Origin: Chlorokybus atmophyticus
Taxonomy: Eukaryota > Streptophyta > Chlorokybophyceae > Chlorokybales > Chlorokybaceae
DNA length: 64,000 bases
Assembly: GCA_009103225.1 (NCBI GenBank)
Contig: RHPI01002438.1
Coordinates: 444,612-508,611 of the forward strand
Direction of reading: 5' to 3'
Shown here: positions 24,101-36,473 of the stretch, piece after piece
Position numbering within the stretch: position 1 is the stretch's first letter
Layout: each line of letters begins with the position of its first letter
Translations under genes and position numbers: made by a program
Notes under the pieces: generated by a model
Seen by the model: the letters and a program-made list of their open reading frames with translations, nothing else
What the model was told of the DNA's origin: nothing
The model's database searches: none

Positions 24101-26370
24101 CATTGAGCACCCTGCGCAGTCAAGAAGGCGACATGCGGTCAGATGAAGATGGCCGTGTTGCCATCTTTACTTCCAGGCGACTAAAGCGCAGCACCAGCAG
24201 GTTGGGTCCAGCTGTGGATGCTCCAGCCAGTCCACTTCCGGCCGAAAGCCCGTCTCATGCTTTCGCCGGTGAATCGATATTCAAGGTGCCTGATCTGGTG
24301 CGCTCTGAAGTTGGTGCTGCTGAGCCAATGGAGTATGTTCGGGTATCGACCATCAGAGAACCCTCCCATGATGGCAAATCTGGCACAACAGCAGTCGATG
24401 CTTCTTTTGTGCATCATAAGCGTACCAGCTCGCAGCCTGATGTGGGGAGTGGCTGGCCAGACCTCACAGAAAACTCAGCACTCGAAAGGACTGCTTCCTT
24501 GCCGTATGACAGCATTGTACATAGGATTGAAGCGTTGACAGTAGATGAAGAGTTACACCAAGAGCCTGGTCAACGAGATGGCATGGCACACTCAGAAGCA
24601 CAAACGGCCAACATGAAGGACATTGTGGCAGCTGTACAGGGCGAATCCAATGGTGGAGTGGGTGAGGGTTGGCAGGTACGATGCAACTGTCTTTTTGTGC
24701 CGCATGTGCTGCAACTGCGACACATGCATTGAAGTAGACTGAATTGGTTAAGACAGGTCATGTGTGTATGATCAGCAAGAGGTTCTTGAGCAGTATGCTG
24801 AGCTTAGGAGTTATAACACTGCACTTGGGATTTGCAGGGCCCATTTGCAGAGGCCGCGGTTGCAGATGCTGCTGCTGGCGTTGCTGCTACAGATGTCGTC
24901 CCACCAACTCCCGGCACAACAAATGCAAAAGCTCAGACGCTTGTTGCTGCGCTTCCGGAGGCCAATGGGCTGTTTGACGAGGTGGAACCGCACACAACCG
25001 GAGAAATTCAGTGGCTCAAGGGTGAGCTGTTAGGTGAAGGTGCATATGGCAAGGTAAGGCGACAATCAGTATGTGCACAACATACCATAGCACTCATAGT
25101 GCTTGTGCATGGCTTTTTGCTATTATGCTTGACAATGTTACCCAGCTACTCTGCCAAACAGGTATTCGCCGGGCTCAACCAAGCAACAGGAGAGCTGATG
25201 GCAGTCAAACAGCTGAAGCTCATGGATGAGTCCAGAGGCCCTGAACATATAAAATACATGGCCGCACTGGAGCATGAGCTTTCCTTATACAAGACACTGC
25301 GGGACGAACACATTGTTGGCTACCTGGCATGGATGAAGGACCTCAAGGAAAACTGCCTGTACATTTTCTTGGAGTATGTGGCTGGGGGGTCAATTGCCAG
25401 GTACAAGCTCAGCCAGTGGTTCTGGCTTGTGCTATATGGTTGCTTGCTGTTTTGCAGTTCACCTCAAACATGTACGTGCTTTTGCAGCATGCTGGAGCGC
25501 TTTGGCAAGTTCAGTGAGGATCTTGTTCGTCGGTATACCCGACAGGTACTGTCAGCTCATGACCTGCAGGCTGATCATGAGTGAGCAGCACCGTCCAACA
25601 AGATTGGTGCATTGCCAGGTGTTACAAGGCCTGGACTATTTGCACTGCCAAAACATCATTCATCGCGACATGAAAGGTGGGAACGTTCTCATCTCTCGTA
25701 ATGGTACGGTGAAGCTCGCGGATTTTGGTGCTGCTAAAGCTTTCAACGAGTCAACGCTCACAAATGGGTTCAAATCTATACGAGGATCTGTCTTTTGGAT
25801 GGCTCCTGAGGTATGTCTCGCAACATGCACGTCTGTTTTCATGGTTGATGCGTGTGCACAACACTGTGTCAATGCCATGCTATTCTCAGGTTATCAAGGG
25901 GACTGGGTATGGCCGAAGAGCCGACATATGGAGCGTTGGTTGTACAGTTGTGGAAATGCTCACAGCAAGCCATCCTTGGCCAGAGATGGACAACTCTTGG
26001 TCCGCCATCTTCCATATTGCGCAGGTTGTACACCCGTCATGGCGGGTTTGCTGCTGTGTGTTATGCAATGTGTTGGCATCTAACAAGGCGTGTTTTGTCA
26101 GGCTAAGTCAGGACCTCCCATTCCAGATGGCGTCTCCCCAACATGTCGCGACTTTCTGGAACGATGTTTTCAGTTAGATGAGAGGCTACGGCCTACTGCT
26201 GCGGAGGTTTGTGCTTAGCATCCTTCAGCTTGCATCAGCTATGTTGCACAGGTGATCCATTTCCTGTGGGATCTGTACTGATCTAATGGTGTGGATCGCA
26301 GCTTCTGGAACATCAATTTGTGCAAGTGCCAGATGTTGTTGGGACACCCTTAGCACAGCGATCCTTTTGA
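21196..26370 (+). CDS. Ankyrin-repeat MAP kinase kinase kinase (MEKK/ANP type), about 16 exons
   Basis: Predicted Ser/Thr kinase at the top of a MAPK cascade, with its own ankyrin repeats. Exon 1 is 21196-21491 (Gly/Ala- and RE-rich), then 21911-22289, 22589-22741, about 22833-22936, and so on to a stop at 26368-26370. Exons at about 23070-23830 encode three to four ankyrin repeats: [58 protein letters not shown] and [14 protein letters not shown] Ser/Pro-rich linker follows ([17 protein letters not shown]). The C-terminal kinase domain has every catalytic motif: LGEGAYGKV (P-loop), MAVKQL (VAIK lysine), [13 protein letters not shown] (HRD loop), [10 protein letters not shown] (DFG), SVFWMAPE (APE) and [20 protein letters not shown]. 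It closely follows plant ANP kinases, for example [14 protein letters not shown]. The link between exons 1-2 and the rest rests on phase only. Confidence 0.88.
22409..22478. repeat. Intronic direct and inverted repeat
   Basis: Inside a MAP3K intron, CAAGCGCTTTGGGGTAGAA occurs twice about 50 bp apart. An inverted TACCCCAAAGCATTGC between the two copies would form a strong hairpin with either of them. Confidence 0.8.
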
Positions 26371-27422
26371 TGTCCACTTGTTTTATACGATAATGTACAG
26401 CATATTGAGCCTAGCCTCTCGCTATCAGCTCAGCCGTCGTGCACCGATCTCAGCATCCTAGCCCATCAGAAGACATATCCTGGTACACGCTATCCTGCTG
26501 GTTATGTAGGACTGCATTGTTTATAGAAGATGGTTGCCTCCCTTGCTTTTCCTCCGTCAAAGGGCTTGGCTTTTGCTTACCGTGCCAATGCTAAGAAAGA
26601 TGCACAAAACTGAAGTGTGCAAATGGTGTGGCACAGTAGTAGGTAGTGTGCACCTAGCCCGATGGTCATGATAGAGGTGAGTGTGGTTGTGGTTAAGTGT
26701 CCATGTTGCATACGTCACGTGCATTCTCTGTACACTGGTCCCATGCAAGTTAACACATGCAGCACCACGAAGCGGAGGGAGTGAGGGTGTGGGTGAAAAA
26801 AAGCGGGAGAGAGTGCGAGGGGCGAGGGGAGTCCGTGTTCTGCTCATGCTGCTGGCTGAGGCAGCCGCATGGAAGACTAACTAGCTGCTCATTCGTGCAG
26901 GTAAAGACTATAGATTGCCATGCATGCACTGCGTGATGTCTAACGGGGTAGTGGTAGTTAGTGTCGTGCTCAGTGAGTAGCTAGGCTAACATGTAGCCTG
27001 GTGGTGTCATATGTATATGCATGCATGCGGTATGCTGAGTTGATATGTGAGTGTGCTTTGCATGCGGTGTGCTTTGCATGCGCGTGATGCATCTTGCATC
27101 TTGTGTACACACATTGGTTACCACAAGGTCGCAGGTTACCATAGCATCAGCTCGTGCTAGCTCATTCCGGCACAAGCATTGCAAGTCTTGTGTCACAACA
27201 CGTAGCAAGCCAAGCGTGTGTGCAACAAGTGCTGTCCTGATTGAAATGCATAGCTGACCTTATGTCAGGAAGCTGACGAAGCTGAAGCACAGCACCAGTT
27301 TTGGCTCTGTTATGCAGTAATAAACCTCGGTAGCAAGCCAGTCCCACATGAAAGACCGCTCTGATTGTGTGGTGATGCAATGCTACGACTGATACCTGAT
27401 GCAATGCTAGAAGCCTGCTTGC
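26371..27422. other. Intergenic region
   Basis: About 1 kb downstream of the MAP3K. I see no supportable coding sequence. ORFs here are short and compositionally noncoding, with several GCATGC palindromes. Confidence 0.55.
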
Positions 27423-28624
27423 ATGCAGCTGCTGAGTGAGTTCAAAGCGGTTCACTCACGTCTGCATTGCCTCACCAATCATGCACTCGTGTCAGCACTT
27501 GAAGCGGCCGCGTTTAGAGCTGTTGCGTTTCAGCATTGTCGCTGGCGGCGAGTTTGGTCGCCTCGAGCCGCCTCTCGAGGAGTGCAGCGAGAGAAGCGGG
27601 AGAAAAAGTTGCTCAGGCGGTTGTCTGCACAGACGCTCTCTGCCGGGCTTGCTGGCAGTGTAGTTTTCCAGGCTGGGGTCTCTCAGGAATTACCATCTAC
27701 ACTGTACACCGACGCACAGGAGGGGGGTGGATTGCGGCGCCCAGGTGGCGCGTGGGTGGATAAGCCGTCCGAGCCCGGGGATGGAAAGGAGTGGATGTCA
27801 ACACCGACAACGGCCAGCAACCGCTTGCTGGCCGCCGAGAGACTGTCAACAAGGTAGATGCTGCTGTGTTGTGTATGCACATGCAATGTTTGGCAGTCAT
27901 CCTCATGGTTGTCTGCCTTAGGAGGACCTAGTAGCTTTCCTTGGCGAGCAGCACAGGGGTCTCGTGGATGAGATCTATCGCAGCGCGCGCGACGAGATTG
28001 GCGCGTATAGAATGTGCATGGCAGCAGGCTTCCTACGCAAGCTTGCACTGCAAGCCAAAGACGCCGTGATTGCTCATTCAAAGAAGCAAGCTGTAACGGT
28101 GGAATACCTCAAACACAGAGGTCTCTTCAACATGCACGGCCTACTTGGTAATGTGTGGTCATGTTTGTGCGTGAGTGCACAGCAACTATGGGACTGACTG
28201 CAACAAACGGCCTCAGAGTTCAGCGAAGAACAAATGTGCCTGGCTCTATGCCTGACAAGCAACGTGCGTCGAAATACCTATACGAGATGTACCTGAGCAA
28301 CATAATTCTAGGAGAGAAGTTGTTCATCGGCCTCGCCAAGACTGCATGGGCGGACAATCTCAAGTCGGAGGACAACCATAAGCATATGATGTGGATGGGT
28401 GAGTGTCCAAAAAACATGTGTCTCCAATGCAAGTTGCCAAGCTGAACGGTTGTTGTTGCGATTTGCATCAGTTGTACTAGACGCTCTCGTCGCACTATGA
28501 TGGGGAGAAGGTGCAAAACGAGGAGACTGTAAAGATTATGCAAGGAGTGGTCTCTCCTGCGCAAATGTATGCCCTACAGTGTTTGGGCAAGCACTTTGAC
28601 GTTCCCGTGGAGCTCCTCTTGTAA
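27423..28624 (+). pseudogene. Hypothetical gene with inconsistent exon frames
   Basis: I do not recognise this protein. A 144-codon frame opens at ATG 27423 (FQHCRWRRVWSPRAASRG). It is followed by exon-like blocks at 27922-28147 (VDEIYRSARDEIGAYRMCMA; AVTVEYLKHRGLFNMHGLL), about 28216-28399 (MPDKQRASKYLYEMYLSNII, LFIGLAKTAWADN) and about 28480-28624 (HYDGEKVQNEETVKIMQGVV, ending FDVPVELLL). Each block is bordered by plausible GT-AG sites and has protein-like composition, yet the phases fail to join at three junctions: stops appear at once after splicing. Two overlapping frames in the 28216 block both look protein-like. This suggests a decayed or frameshifted gene, assembly errors, or misplaced splice sites. 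Confidence 0.35.
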
Positions 28625-29091
28625 AAGGTATGACATGCTTTGAGTGCCCTTAAGTTTATCAAGTTGTGAGTGTGTCATTGCTGAGGAGAAAAGGACCAAG
28701 AAACATAGTGGACAAGAGAGCTGCATGAGTGTGCAGCATACATGCTACAACGCACAATATTAACACATGCTTTCTTGCAGGTAGCCTCGTAACTAGCAAT
28801 GAAAACCCTAGCTTTAGGGGTAATTGAGTGCGCTTGTATTGATTTTGATGGTGAGTGCTGGCAGTCAGTGCAACAATAGAAATCTCTCTATATATATCTC
28901 TCTCTCTCTGTGCGCCTGCCCGCCTGCCAGACATAGTCTCATGCATAAAGAGCGCTGAGCGCCCATTACGGCGATATCAAGTCCGCTCATGACAATTGTG
29001 GGCTCTTGGGCAGGACGCTTACCTCTCCAGGGCCTTCATTCTCCCGTGTGTGTGTGTGTGTGTGTGGTGGGGGGGGGGGGGGGGGGGGGGG

Positions 29092-29193
29092 NNNNNNNNN
29101 NNNNNNNNNNNNNNNNNNNNNNNNNNNNNNNNNNNNNNNNNNNNNNNNNNNNNNNNNNNNNNNNNNNNNNNNNNNNNNNNNNNNNNNNNNNNN
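29092..29193. other. Assembly gap (102 N)
   Basis: An N run sits inside a poly-G tract, with (GT)n then G on the left and more G on the right. The true length is unknown. Any ORF that crosses it is meaningless. Confidence 0.98.
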
Positions 29194-30140
29194 GGGGGGG
29201 GGAAGCAGGGGGGGAGATGCTGTTGCACCTCTTGGCACCGAGAGGTTCAACGCAATGACCACCCCAACTCTATGGACATGATCGAATGGGGCTTGTGCTG
29301 GTAAGTGGGCTTGCACAAATTATGCATATGCGCGCATGCATGCACTCAATCACGCGCTAGTGCAGTCTTAGACGGCAATTTACTAGTACAGCGCAGTCTT
29401 AGAGGGCGACTTGTGTGCGCTGGAGGTCATTTGGATATGCACCCTGCGCTAGGATGGCCTTAAGCTACTTGACTTGAATGTCATGAGTTTAGCGTTGGAG
29501 GAGGTTAACAATGCCAGTGCCAGCAAGACGTAGCAGCAGCAGCAGCACTTAAGCAAGGCGGGCATTCTCCCCCCACCCCTCAGGTAGCGTAGTCATCAAC
29601 ACTACACAGAGCACATGGTGCAACACACCGGTTGCTTTGATAGCAATGCGGTGTATCTAGAATTGATATGTGCCCCAAGGCACGGATTGTTGGGCGAGGT
29701 TGCCGTGTACGATTGGGTGCGGAGCCGCCTATGCGGTGGGTCGAGAAGGGTTGGGCAAAGGTTAAGGTTGTTGTATGTAAATAGGCATGGTCAGTGGTGG
29801 TGGCGTCGTCGTCGGTGGCGCTTACGGAATTGGGAGGTGGAAGGTGGAGTTGGAGATGTTTAAAGTAGGAGGTAAAGCATGACTTCCAAGGCTCTAGGCT
29901 CTACCGACCAGCACATAGTAGACTGTAGCAAACACAAATGTGTAGAAGTTGATTGTAGCGCTTGACATGCGGCTAAGCTATCTACGTTTGTTCATATCGA
30001 CGATGGTTAGCAATCGGTTAATGCCGCGCAACGACAACCACATATTAGCTGATTGAATCATCAACAAGATATGCGCGAAGTGAATACAGCTGGCAACGAT
30101 CATGCATTACGTATGCTGCGTGTAAGAACGGTCATAAGAA

Positions 30141-30202
30141 AAGATGGTTGACCATCTCAAGATGGTCAACCATCTTCTATTATGACCAAGTGGTCATAAT
30201 AG
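30141..30202. repeat. Two adjacent perfect palindromes
   Basis: AAGATGGTTGACCATCT and its exact reverse complement flank a CA spacer (30141-30176). CTATTATGACCA and its reverse complement flank AG directly afterwards (30177-30202). Such tandem hairpins resemble remnants of foldback or MITE-like elements, but no target duplication was identified. Confidence 0.8.
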
Positions 30203-31360
30203 AAAAAAGCGCTATCGTAAGAGGAGGCACAACGACTGTATAAGCTATCACAAGCACGGCGAGACATTTCTTCCCAGCGTCAACGCGCGGCTCCCTATCC
30301 GCGTCTTGGTATGGATCTGCACCGTACGGGCAAGGTAGCATACTTCGGCGCCGCTTGCCAAACCGTACGCGGAGCGACCCATGTGTTCTTCCTTATTCAT
30401 AAGGAAATGAATGCCGTCCTTCCCTGCCCATCCGCACGCAACGAGGTTTGCACTTGCGTGCACATGCTTGCAATATGAAAATGATAACCATCTCGTTCAA
30501 GCGATTCAAAGGCGCTATTATGAGAAAAGGAGTACCGGATTATGATGTGCCATTAAGTGTTTGAACACATGTGCACGGCAATTGCACCGCGTGCTACGTA
30601 GCCTATAAATACGTGTGCTACATAGCATATATGATATATGTATGTTAGCATTTGTTTAATTGTGTGCTACGCTTTGTGTCCATTGCATCATGCTACCTTT
30701 TGTACTACAATGAATGTTTATATTACATTATGGAATAATATGTTATAATAGTATAATAGATTTGCTGCAATAACAACGTAATAAAACAGTTAGCGTTTTG
30801 GTAAATAGTTTTGTTTGTATATGAGCTTAACGAAACGTATGTAATGCAATATTCCTTGCTTGGCAAGTACTTTACTAATCTTGTCAATATTGTACAATAC
30901 AAATGCATGTGACGAACTTTTGGTGCATAGTGCCTGTCTTGCAACACAGGGCTTCCTGCGCATTCATGAGCTTGCGCTAAAAGCTGTTGAGACTACGCTT
31001 GCATTTAAAGTCAGCATTTAATCATTGTGACAAGCACTTGCATCCGAGTACATTTGCATATAACATTGCTTTATAAGATGTGCACTTAATTTTGTGCTTG
31101 CTTGCTTGCTTGTGCACGATTACCTGTGCTATTCTTTGAAGTTGGCTACATGCAACTCTTGTGTGTTATGTAGTGTGTGTGACTTCAATATTATAGGCTT
31201 GTATACAAGTATGCAGATGCAAGCGCTTTGCCGAGCTTTAGGGTGGCTTGTATTTCAATCGCGTTGCAATATTTTATGATCGAAGGACCAAGATCATATT
31301 GATCATAGTGTAACGGTTAGATTGTTGTATTTTATGAGATTGCTCATTTAAGGAGTGAGT

Positions 31361-31395
<35 letters not shown>

Positions 31396-31400
31396 CGTGC

Positions 31401-31821
31401 GTACAAAAGGGGTGTGCTGGTATGCCGACATGCATGGTGCGCTCGCCTACTCTAGCCTACCCCGTTGGTGATACAGCAAGCATGTAGGATTGTATTCACC
31501 TGCCCACACGGGCGTGGTTAGTCGTTGGTGATGGCAAGCAGCGTAGCAACCAGCAGCATGCAGGACGCAGACTCCCTTCCCCGCTCTCTCCCTCTCCTTC
31601 CTCTCTCTTCACCACTCCTGCACTGCGCGCTGCAGGCGCTGTAACCCTTCCCATGCAGTGCCAATGTCAGCACTGCATGGCGCAGGGACCTTGCGGTGCT
31701 GGTCGGTGGGTGCTGCGCATATTGCCGGGTTCTTCGGGTTCTGGCGACTGCGTGTGCTGCTGTGCACTCGCAGTTGGTGGCGCTGACGGTTAGGTGCCGG
31801 TGGGATTGGGTGGTGGGGTTG
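31401..31821 (-). repeat. Long direct repeat A (3' side of the RT element)
   Basis: About 420 bp that recurs, in the same orientation, as 36180-36473 plus 43380-43597, the second copy being split by the Ty3/Gypsy insertion. The other copy carries about 80 extra bases near 36220-36305. The repeat reaches into the C-terminal part of the minus-strand RT reading frame. This fits the partial-tandem pseudo-LTR arrangement of Penelope-like elements. A GT run abuts it at 31362-31393. Confidence 0.85.
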
Positions 31822-34800
31822 GCGGGCCTTGTCTCTCGCACGGGCAAGCTGCGTTACCATGCAGCCTGCTCCTCGTGCATGTGATGTGTGTATCGTCCTC
31901 ACACTCCGGGTGGTCCACGCGGAGGGGGTGCTGATGCAATCCCGGTATTTGTGCACCTCGGCAAACACCAGCTTGTACAGCAGCTTTGGTGGCATGCAGT
32001 ACACGTAAACATCTGCGGTTATCATCTTGTGCCGCAGCGTGGCCGACAAATGCTTGATTGGGTGGCCGTCCGCGTGCATCAACAGCAATAGCTCGAACAT
32101 GGTAGTGATGAAGTGTGTGCGATTGGTATGCACTCGGCAAAATCTCACAAACAGGGACTCTATCACGCCCAACTTCAAAGGTCCTTGTTGGGTACTGTTC
32201 AGTCATGATTAGATACCTCACATGAATGTCGTTAACAATGATGCATTAATCTTGGAATAATATATTACATGTGTTGCAAGTCATACTGGTACTATGCTAC
32301 GACATGAACTACTGTGAGCGGCTACTACTGCTGCTGCTACTACTACTACTACTACCACTTTAATCCAAGGCCTTATACTAAGCCGCCGCTCCTGCGCTCC
32401 ACCTCCGCTGCCGCTCTTTGTCTACCGCCGCTCCTGCAAGCACAAGTTAATCACACCAGCGCCATAAATAGCAACATATACACCAATGCTCACAGTGTGA
32501 CAACTTACATACACATGATGTTGCTTGCCATATACCGCCGCCGCCTAGCCTGGCCTAACCGCCCTGAGATCAGAAGGGCGGTTAGGCTGCATGCGCTGTA
32601 GCGCATAACACAGCGTTACAGCACCAAGCAAACTTGCTTACTGTCAGCCGTTGTCGCCGCCGCCGCCGCCGCTGCACAACACAATTGTTTAACTTGCTTG
32701 AAGCCGTTAAGCGTTTAAACCTTGGGCAACCCAAGTGATTCAAACGCGTTGTTACAATGGCACCATCGTACCATGAAAATGATACGATGGTGCTATTGTT
32801 ATAGTGGGACTTTGTACCACCTATATGGTACAATAGTTGCATGTACCATCGTTCCGCATTGCTCACCGGCAATAAATGACGGGCGGTCACCTAATTGTCA
32901 TAGTCGGTGGGTCGCGGCCGCACTAACGGACAACTTGTGGTCTGCCATCACTTATCAACAAGCGGGCAGGTCGGAATAGGGCTTGACAGTGACTGGCTTG
33001 CCATTGTAGGTAAGCCGCTGGGCATACAATAGGATGGTTATGGTACGACCGGTGGCCGACCGTCGCAAAAAATGACCGAAAGGTGACTGTTTGCTATGCT
33101 AGATAATAGGTCGATATCGAGCACAATAGACGACCGGCGATCGGCCGTCACTTGAAGATGCGGTGACATCACGTTCTAATCATCGCAAGCAGGCTTTAAT
33201 CGCGTGTAGCTATCGGCCGACCGCTGGCCGTCATTGCATGTTGCTGAGTAGCACCGGCCGTCCTATAAGTCCCTTCATGGACCAATCCGTTACGTCAGCA
33301 AGGTCAAGTACCTGTCAGTCCTCAGTCCCTGGACAGTCACCGTATAAAATCTGCAACGCACACACCCAAGTCCGTTTAAGTTTCATTCGGTGTTTCAAAC
33401 TTTGAAACACCAAATGATCCGAAAACGGGACCGGAGTACCGGCTGCCGTGCTGGTCTCTTCCAGAATGTCTTATGGATGTATATCCTCTCCGGGCACCGT
33501 CGGCGCTATATAGAGCAGACTCTTAAACTCTGGAATGTCTGCTACAAATAGATCATCTATGTACCTCAGTATGCCGCGCGCGCACCTTGTCAACAAATAA
33601 TACCGCCATTGCTGCGCGGGTGGTTGGCAAAATCCAACTCGTGGGTGAGCAAGTATCCATTTGCCAAGTGCGCTCCTGCGTTGATGCCCATCGGCACACT
33701 CACGCACTGTCTGTACAGTTCGTCCTTAGCTGTACGCACATACAGGTTGGCGATCAGGTACTGCAACATGTCGTTTGGCAATGCCGGCGTAAATGTGCGC
33801 CATCAGTGACCATCGTCATTGTCGTAGGTGGCGGCTGCTGTTCAGCGATACAACACCGTGCCATCCGGTTCCACATTCACATGTAAATGAGTAGCACGCA
33901 TATGGCGATGTTGGCAATGAAAAGTGGCGTTCACCAACCGTGCCATCCTCCGCAACAAGTCGCTGTGCTGAATCCGCGTGTACAAGGTTGAGAAGTAAAA
34001 AGTTAAGAGCTGTATGCATGTCAGCTTCTGTCGTGCTGTACGGGTGGAGTTGAGCCCACATTGCAATCTGTTGAACGCCGTAGGATCCGGGATGAGCCAG
34101 CTGTGCAGCACACTTGGTACCGCCACCACCTCTGCCTAGAATTGATGCAAAATTGCAGACATGCTCAGATACACACGGGTCAGCCAAACGTTGGACTATG
34201 TGACGGAAGTGTTCCAAGCCGCCGCTATAAAGCGTGGTTGTGGCGGGTCATTATGTAGCTTCCACAGCAGATACAGATGCGGCACTCTCGCAGGTCGACC
34301 AGCCTTTGCCAAGCTGAAAGTGTGGCTGCGGTTCCATTGGTTGTGTGCTTGCAGCACTACGTGCGGCAAAGTCGCCACACGTTCGTAGGTGTCTGTACTG
34401 AGTTCTGTGACCAGGCAGTTCAGAAAGTGTTTCTTACACACTGCCACAATAACTCCGGCACATTTGTCCACCTCCGTAATTATGAATTTACGGTGCAGAT
34501 TTCGCAATACTGCCGCATCCGACTTGTCCATATGGTCCGAGTGTGTCACTGTTTGCTGATGCTGTTGGACTGCAATGACGATATTCGCTTGCCGCTTGAC
34601 CAGGGACAGCAGTGTCTCCACCCAATGATGCAAAAGCGTTGGTTGTCCCCAACGTTCCTCGAGTTCTGTGGCAAAGCGGCGTATATCAGATACAATGGCT
34701 GACAGGCAGACATGCACATCTGCGGGGACTGCACCACGAAACTTCGTTCCATTGCGTATCGCTGATCGCAGAAAAGGTGATGTTGTGATGCAGTCATAGG

Positions 34801-35700
34801 CACACGTGACGACGTGTTGTAACTGCGGGTGTATTATGGGCGCCCAGCATGGCGCTGAGCATGCGCATGTTGTCGCCGACATGACCGTCAGGTGCTTATT
34901 TGCTGTCAGCTGCTTCACCATTATGGAGCACCATGATAGCTGCTCCGGTGGCATAGCATGTGTCCCACAGTTTTGCTGCATTTTCATACCACCATGGGTT
35001 GACCTAAACGTGCGTGGACTGAGTCTGGCAGTGTTGCGAGCAGGTCCGCATGCGACAGCAGCTGATGTAGATGCAATTCGTCTGCAGCTTCATTTGCGAA
35101 GGGGCACATCACAAGTAGGCGCGCATTGCGGGTTTGAGGCTGGCCTGTTAAGTAATTTTGCAGCAATCTTCCTACCACGCCTGTTGGTGCTGCTGCGTGG
35201 GCTGGTAGCACTCCCAAATCTTCTGATGCCGTGTTTTGCAGCACCGCGACTACTACATGCAGGTTGGCCAGCTTGTAATTTTATAGGCTGATTGTGGTGA
35301 ACTGGCCTTGCTGCTGATGTGTTCTGCCAGGTGTTATATTCGATGCTTTCAGTCCCTGTAGCTGAACACTCTTCCTTCTGGCAGAGCTGTGCATTTTTGT
35401 TGTTGTTGTGTGCATATCTGTTGGCGTCGCCAGCGTGGTAGCCTGGCCCTTCAATAGGATGAATGCTCCACATTGTAACCTTGTGGTGTTGCAGTGTGTA
35501 AGCGTTGCGTCCATAACCACTCCTTCTGCGCAGCGCATTAATGCCAAGATGCCGTGGTTTTTTGCGGCCTCATTGGTACTGCCTCTAGTGGTAACACGCC
35601 CCACCATTGCACGGGCAAGGTCATTATAGTTTTCTCAAGGAGGGTTGTTGTGGCGCGGCGGGCTGCTTGGAAGTGCTCTTTAAAGCCTTTGTCATGCCAA
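31822..35700 (-). pseudogene. Degenerate reverse-transcriptase element, Penelope-like
   Basis: On the minus strand, fragments in several frames line up in the order of a Penelope-type reverse transcriptase. At about 34196-34990: FIITEVDKCAGVIV and RVPHLYLLWKLHNDPPQPR. At about 33990-34030: FSTLYTRIQHSDLL. At about 33610-33690: VSVPMGINAGAHLANGYLL. The catalytic box GILRYIDDLFVADIPEF is at about 33540-33585. Near 32100-32180, GVIESLFVRFCRVHTN and DGHPIKHL resemble the thumb region. Frames shift between blocks, so it is inactive. The 32222-33470 stretch between the catalytic box and the thumb shows no RT similarity and is rich in palindromes, so it may be a secondary insertion. No GIY-YIG endonuclease was found. 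The upstream part (34984-35607) is unrecognised. Confidence 0.55.
32327..32355. repeat. (CTA/CTG)n microsatellite
   Basis: A short trinucleotide run inside the noncoding middle of the degenerate RT element. Confidence 0.8.
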
Positions 35701-36179
35701 CGTAGCAGTTTCTGCTGCCTGTGATCGTGTAGATCACGTAGATGACGTGATGGTCATTGGTCGGTGATAGCAACGCCTTGGTGTGCAGCATGTGTTGAAC
35801 TCTTCGTATTATGCGTCGTAGTAGTGGAAGTTGTTAATGATAATGAATGTCTAGCACCCGTGCCTTAATGCTTGTCCAAACACATGCAGGGTGTACTTGT
35901 GACATTGTGCCGGCGGAGTTGATGCACTGCCCTGTATGGCCAACCGGGTGGGCACTAACATCATGCATCTACCTATGTACGCATGCAAGGTGCTTCCGGT
36001 CCAGCACCTCTTTTGCTGTCACATTCTCATTTTATCCATTGCATTTGCATTCACCACACGACATGCACCCCTATGCAAAATAACATAGGGCAGCTAGGCC
36101 GCGCTCCCAAACATCGGGTAAGTTTGCATAGCTTGCCGCTAGCATGTGCAAGTCCTGTAGACCGGCCAGGGCGTGGTCT

Positions 36180-36473
36180 GTACAAAAGGGGTGTGCTGGT
36201 ATCCCGACATGCATGGTGCGCTCACACATGTCAATGACATGCATTTTGCTCATACTTATGATCAACCACACTTTATTCACCACCGGGCTAGCAATTGCTA
36301 TCATACGCCTACTCTAGCCTACCCTGTTAGTCATACAGCAAGCATGCAGGATTGAATTCACCTGCCCACACGGGCGTGGTTAGCAGTTGGTGATGGCAGG
36401 CAGAGTAGCAACTACAGCAGCATGCAGGACGCGGACTCCCTTCCCCGCTCTCTCCCTCTCCTTCCTCTCTCTT
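36180..36473 (-). repeat. Direct repeat B, first part
   Basis: Matches 31401-31610 closely, apart from an extra block of about 80 bp. It is cut at CTCTT by the Ty3/Gypsy element; the repeat resumes at 43380. Confidence 0.85.
36469..36473. repeat. Target-site duplication CTCTT (left)
   Basis: The same five bases follow the right LTR at 43380-43384. The uninterrupted repeat A has a single copy at this position, which proves the insertion point. Confidence 0.95.

Larger units (their letters stand above)
28625..31400. other. Gene-poor flank of the mobile-element block
   Basis: Contains TA/TC runs (about 28885-28910), the N gap, paired palindromes (30141-30202), an AT-rich section (30600-31100) and a GT run (about 31362-31393). 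A 71-codon minus-strand ORF at 30248-30463 is unrecognised. No gene is supported. Confidence 0.55.

Noticed and set aside
28987-29316. ORFs of 69-109 codons on both strands
   Set aside because: They run through the N gap and flanking poly-G, so they are artefacts.
31822-35700. LINE-type or telomerase-like origin of the RT fragments
   Set aside because: There is no apurinic endonuclease upstream, and the RYIDD box, PMG-x-NA motif and pseudo-LTR repeats fit Penelope-like elements better; kept at moderate confidence only.
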